Shown here: positions 6,326 to 6,456 of the stretch, in pieces
Layout of the letters: every line of letters starts with the position of its first letter
Numbering within the stretch: the stretch's first letter is position 1
DNA from: Anaeromyxobacter dehalogenans
GTDB lineage: Bacteria > Myxococcota_A > UBA9042 > DTJE01
Direction: 5' to 3'
Assembly: GCA_020722625.1 (NCBI GenBank)
Contig: DYKK01000192.1
Location: 1-6,456, forward strand
Length of the DNA: 6,456 bases
Made by a program: the position numbers and the translations under genes
The notes under the pieces: generated by a model
Told to the model about the DNA's origin: nothing
The model's input: only the letters and a program-made list of their open reading frames with translations
Databases searched by the model: none

Positions 6326-6456
6326 GGTTGCCCCGGGGCCGTCGGATCGTCGGGATCATCCCAGGGCCACGTTGGATGCGATGGGCGGGGCGTCGCGGCG
6401 GGGGCGCGTCCACCGCGATCCCGGAGCCCGGGGGCAGGTTCAGTGGACAGGTTCAG
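6291..6456. other. Gene-free upstream region of the operon
   Basis: No credible gene is seen on either strand. It contains the candidate promoter; two adjacent imperfect copies of GATCC(C)GAC on the minus strand at 6357-6341, upstream of the -35 element, which could be a regulator site; and at the window edge a 13-base-period direct repeat, CAGGTTCAG at 6435-6443 and 6448-6456. The minus-strand ATG-started extension of the ATPase frame up to 6413 codes for Pro/Arg-rich sequence and is judged non-coding. Confidence 0.5.

Noticed and set aside
6291..6413. N-terminal extension of the ATPase to the ATG at 6413 (or 6359)
   Set aside because: The extra residues are Pro/Arg-rich and unlike the family N-terminus. 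The ATG at 6290 fits both the helical N-terminal region and the candidate promoter.
1..6456. CRISPR arrays, tRNA or rRNA genes, insertion sequences
   Set aside because: No regularly spaced repeats, cloverleaf-type segments, rRNA-like stretches, transposase motifs or terminal inverted repeats were seen on either strand.

Overview
The window is GC-rich, gene-dense DNA with four protein-coding regions, all on the minus strand, so transcription runs from right to left. GC-rich Shine-Dalgarno sites, a possible sigma-70-like leaderless promoter and a UvrB-type excision-repair gene point to a high-GC bacterium. A GC-rich euryarchaeon that uses UvrABC is not excluded, and I cannot name a phylum from sequence alone.

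Layout in transcription order. (1) 6456-6291: 166 bases without a gene, holding a candidate promoter that would start transcription at the ATG of the first gene. (2) 6290-4176: a 704-residue protein with two AAA+ modules. Its layout matches the ATPase found in extracellular contractile injection system (eCIS) loci (Afp15/PVC15-like). The first module looks catalytically degenerate and the second is canonical. (3) 4179-2890: an adenosine deaminase of the metal-dependent amidohydrolase superfamily, whose ATG overlaps the ATPase stop (ATGA). (4) 2885-1506: uvrB, starting four bases after the deaminase stop. It is intact for about 400 residues and then stops resembling UvrB immediately after the VSATPG helicase motif. 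(5) From about 1639 down to 20: the 3' part of a subtilisin-like, tripeptidyl-peptidase-II-like serine protease, in a different frame. It begins just after where the catalytic serine would be, so the whole catalytic triad is absent.

Genes 2-4 are packed like one operon. An AAA+ ATPase coupled to an adenosine deaminase superficially recalls the RADAR defence pair (RdrA/RdrB), but both proteins are smaller and look like members of other families, so this is only a hypothesis. The most striking object is the uvrB/protease junction at 1640-1685. Two decapitated genes meet there out of frame, across a tract with a near-ideal G-quadruplex motif. This is either an assembly chimera, which I favour, or a real deletion.
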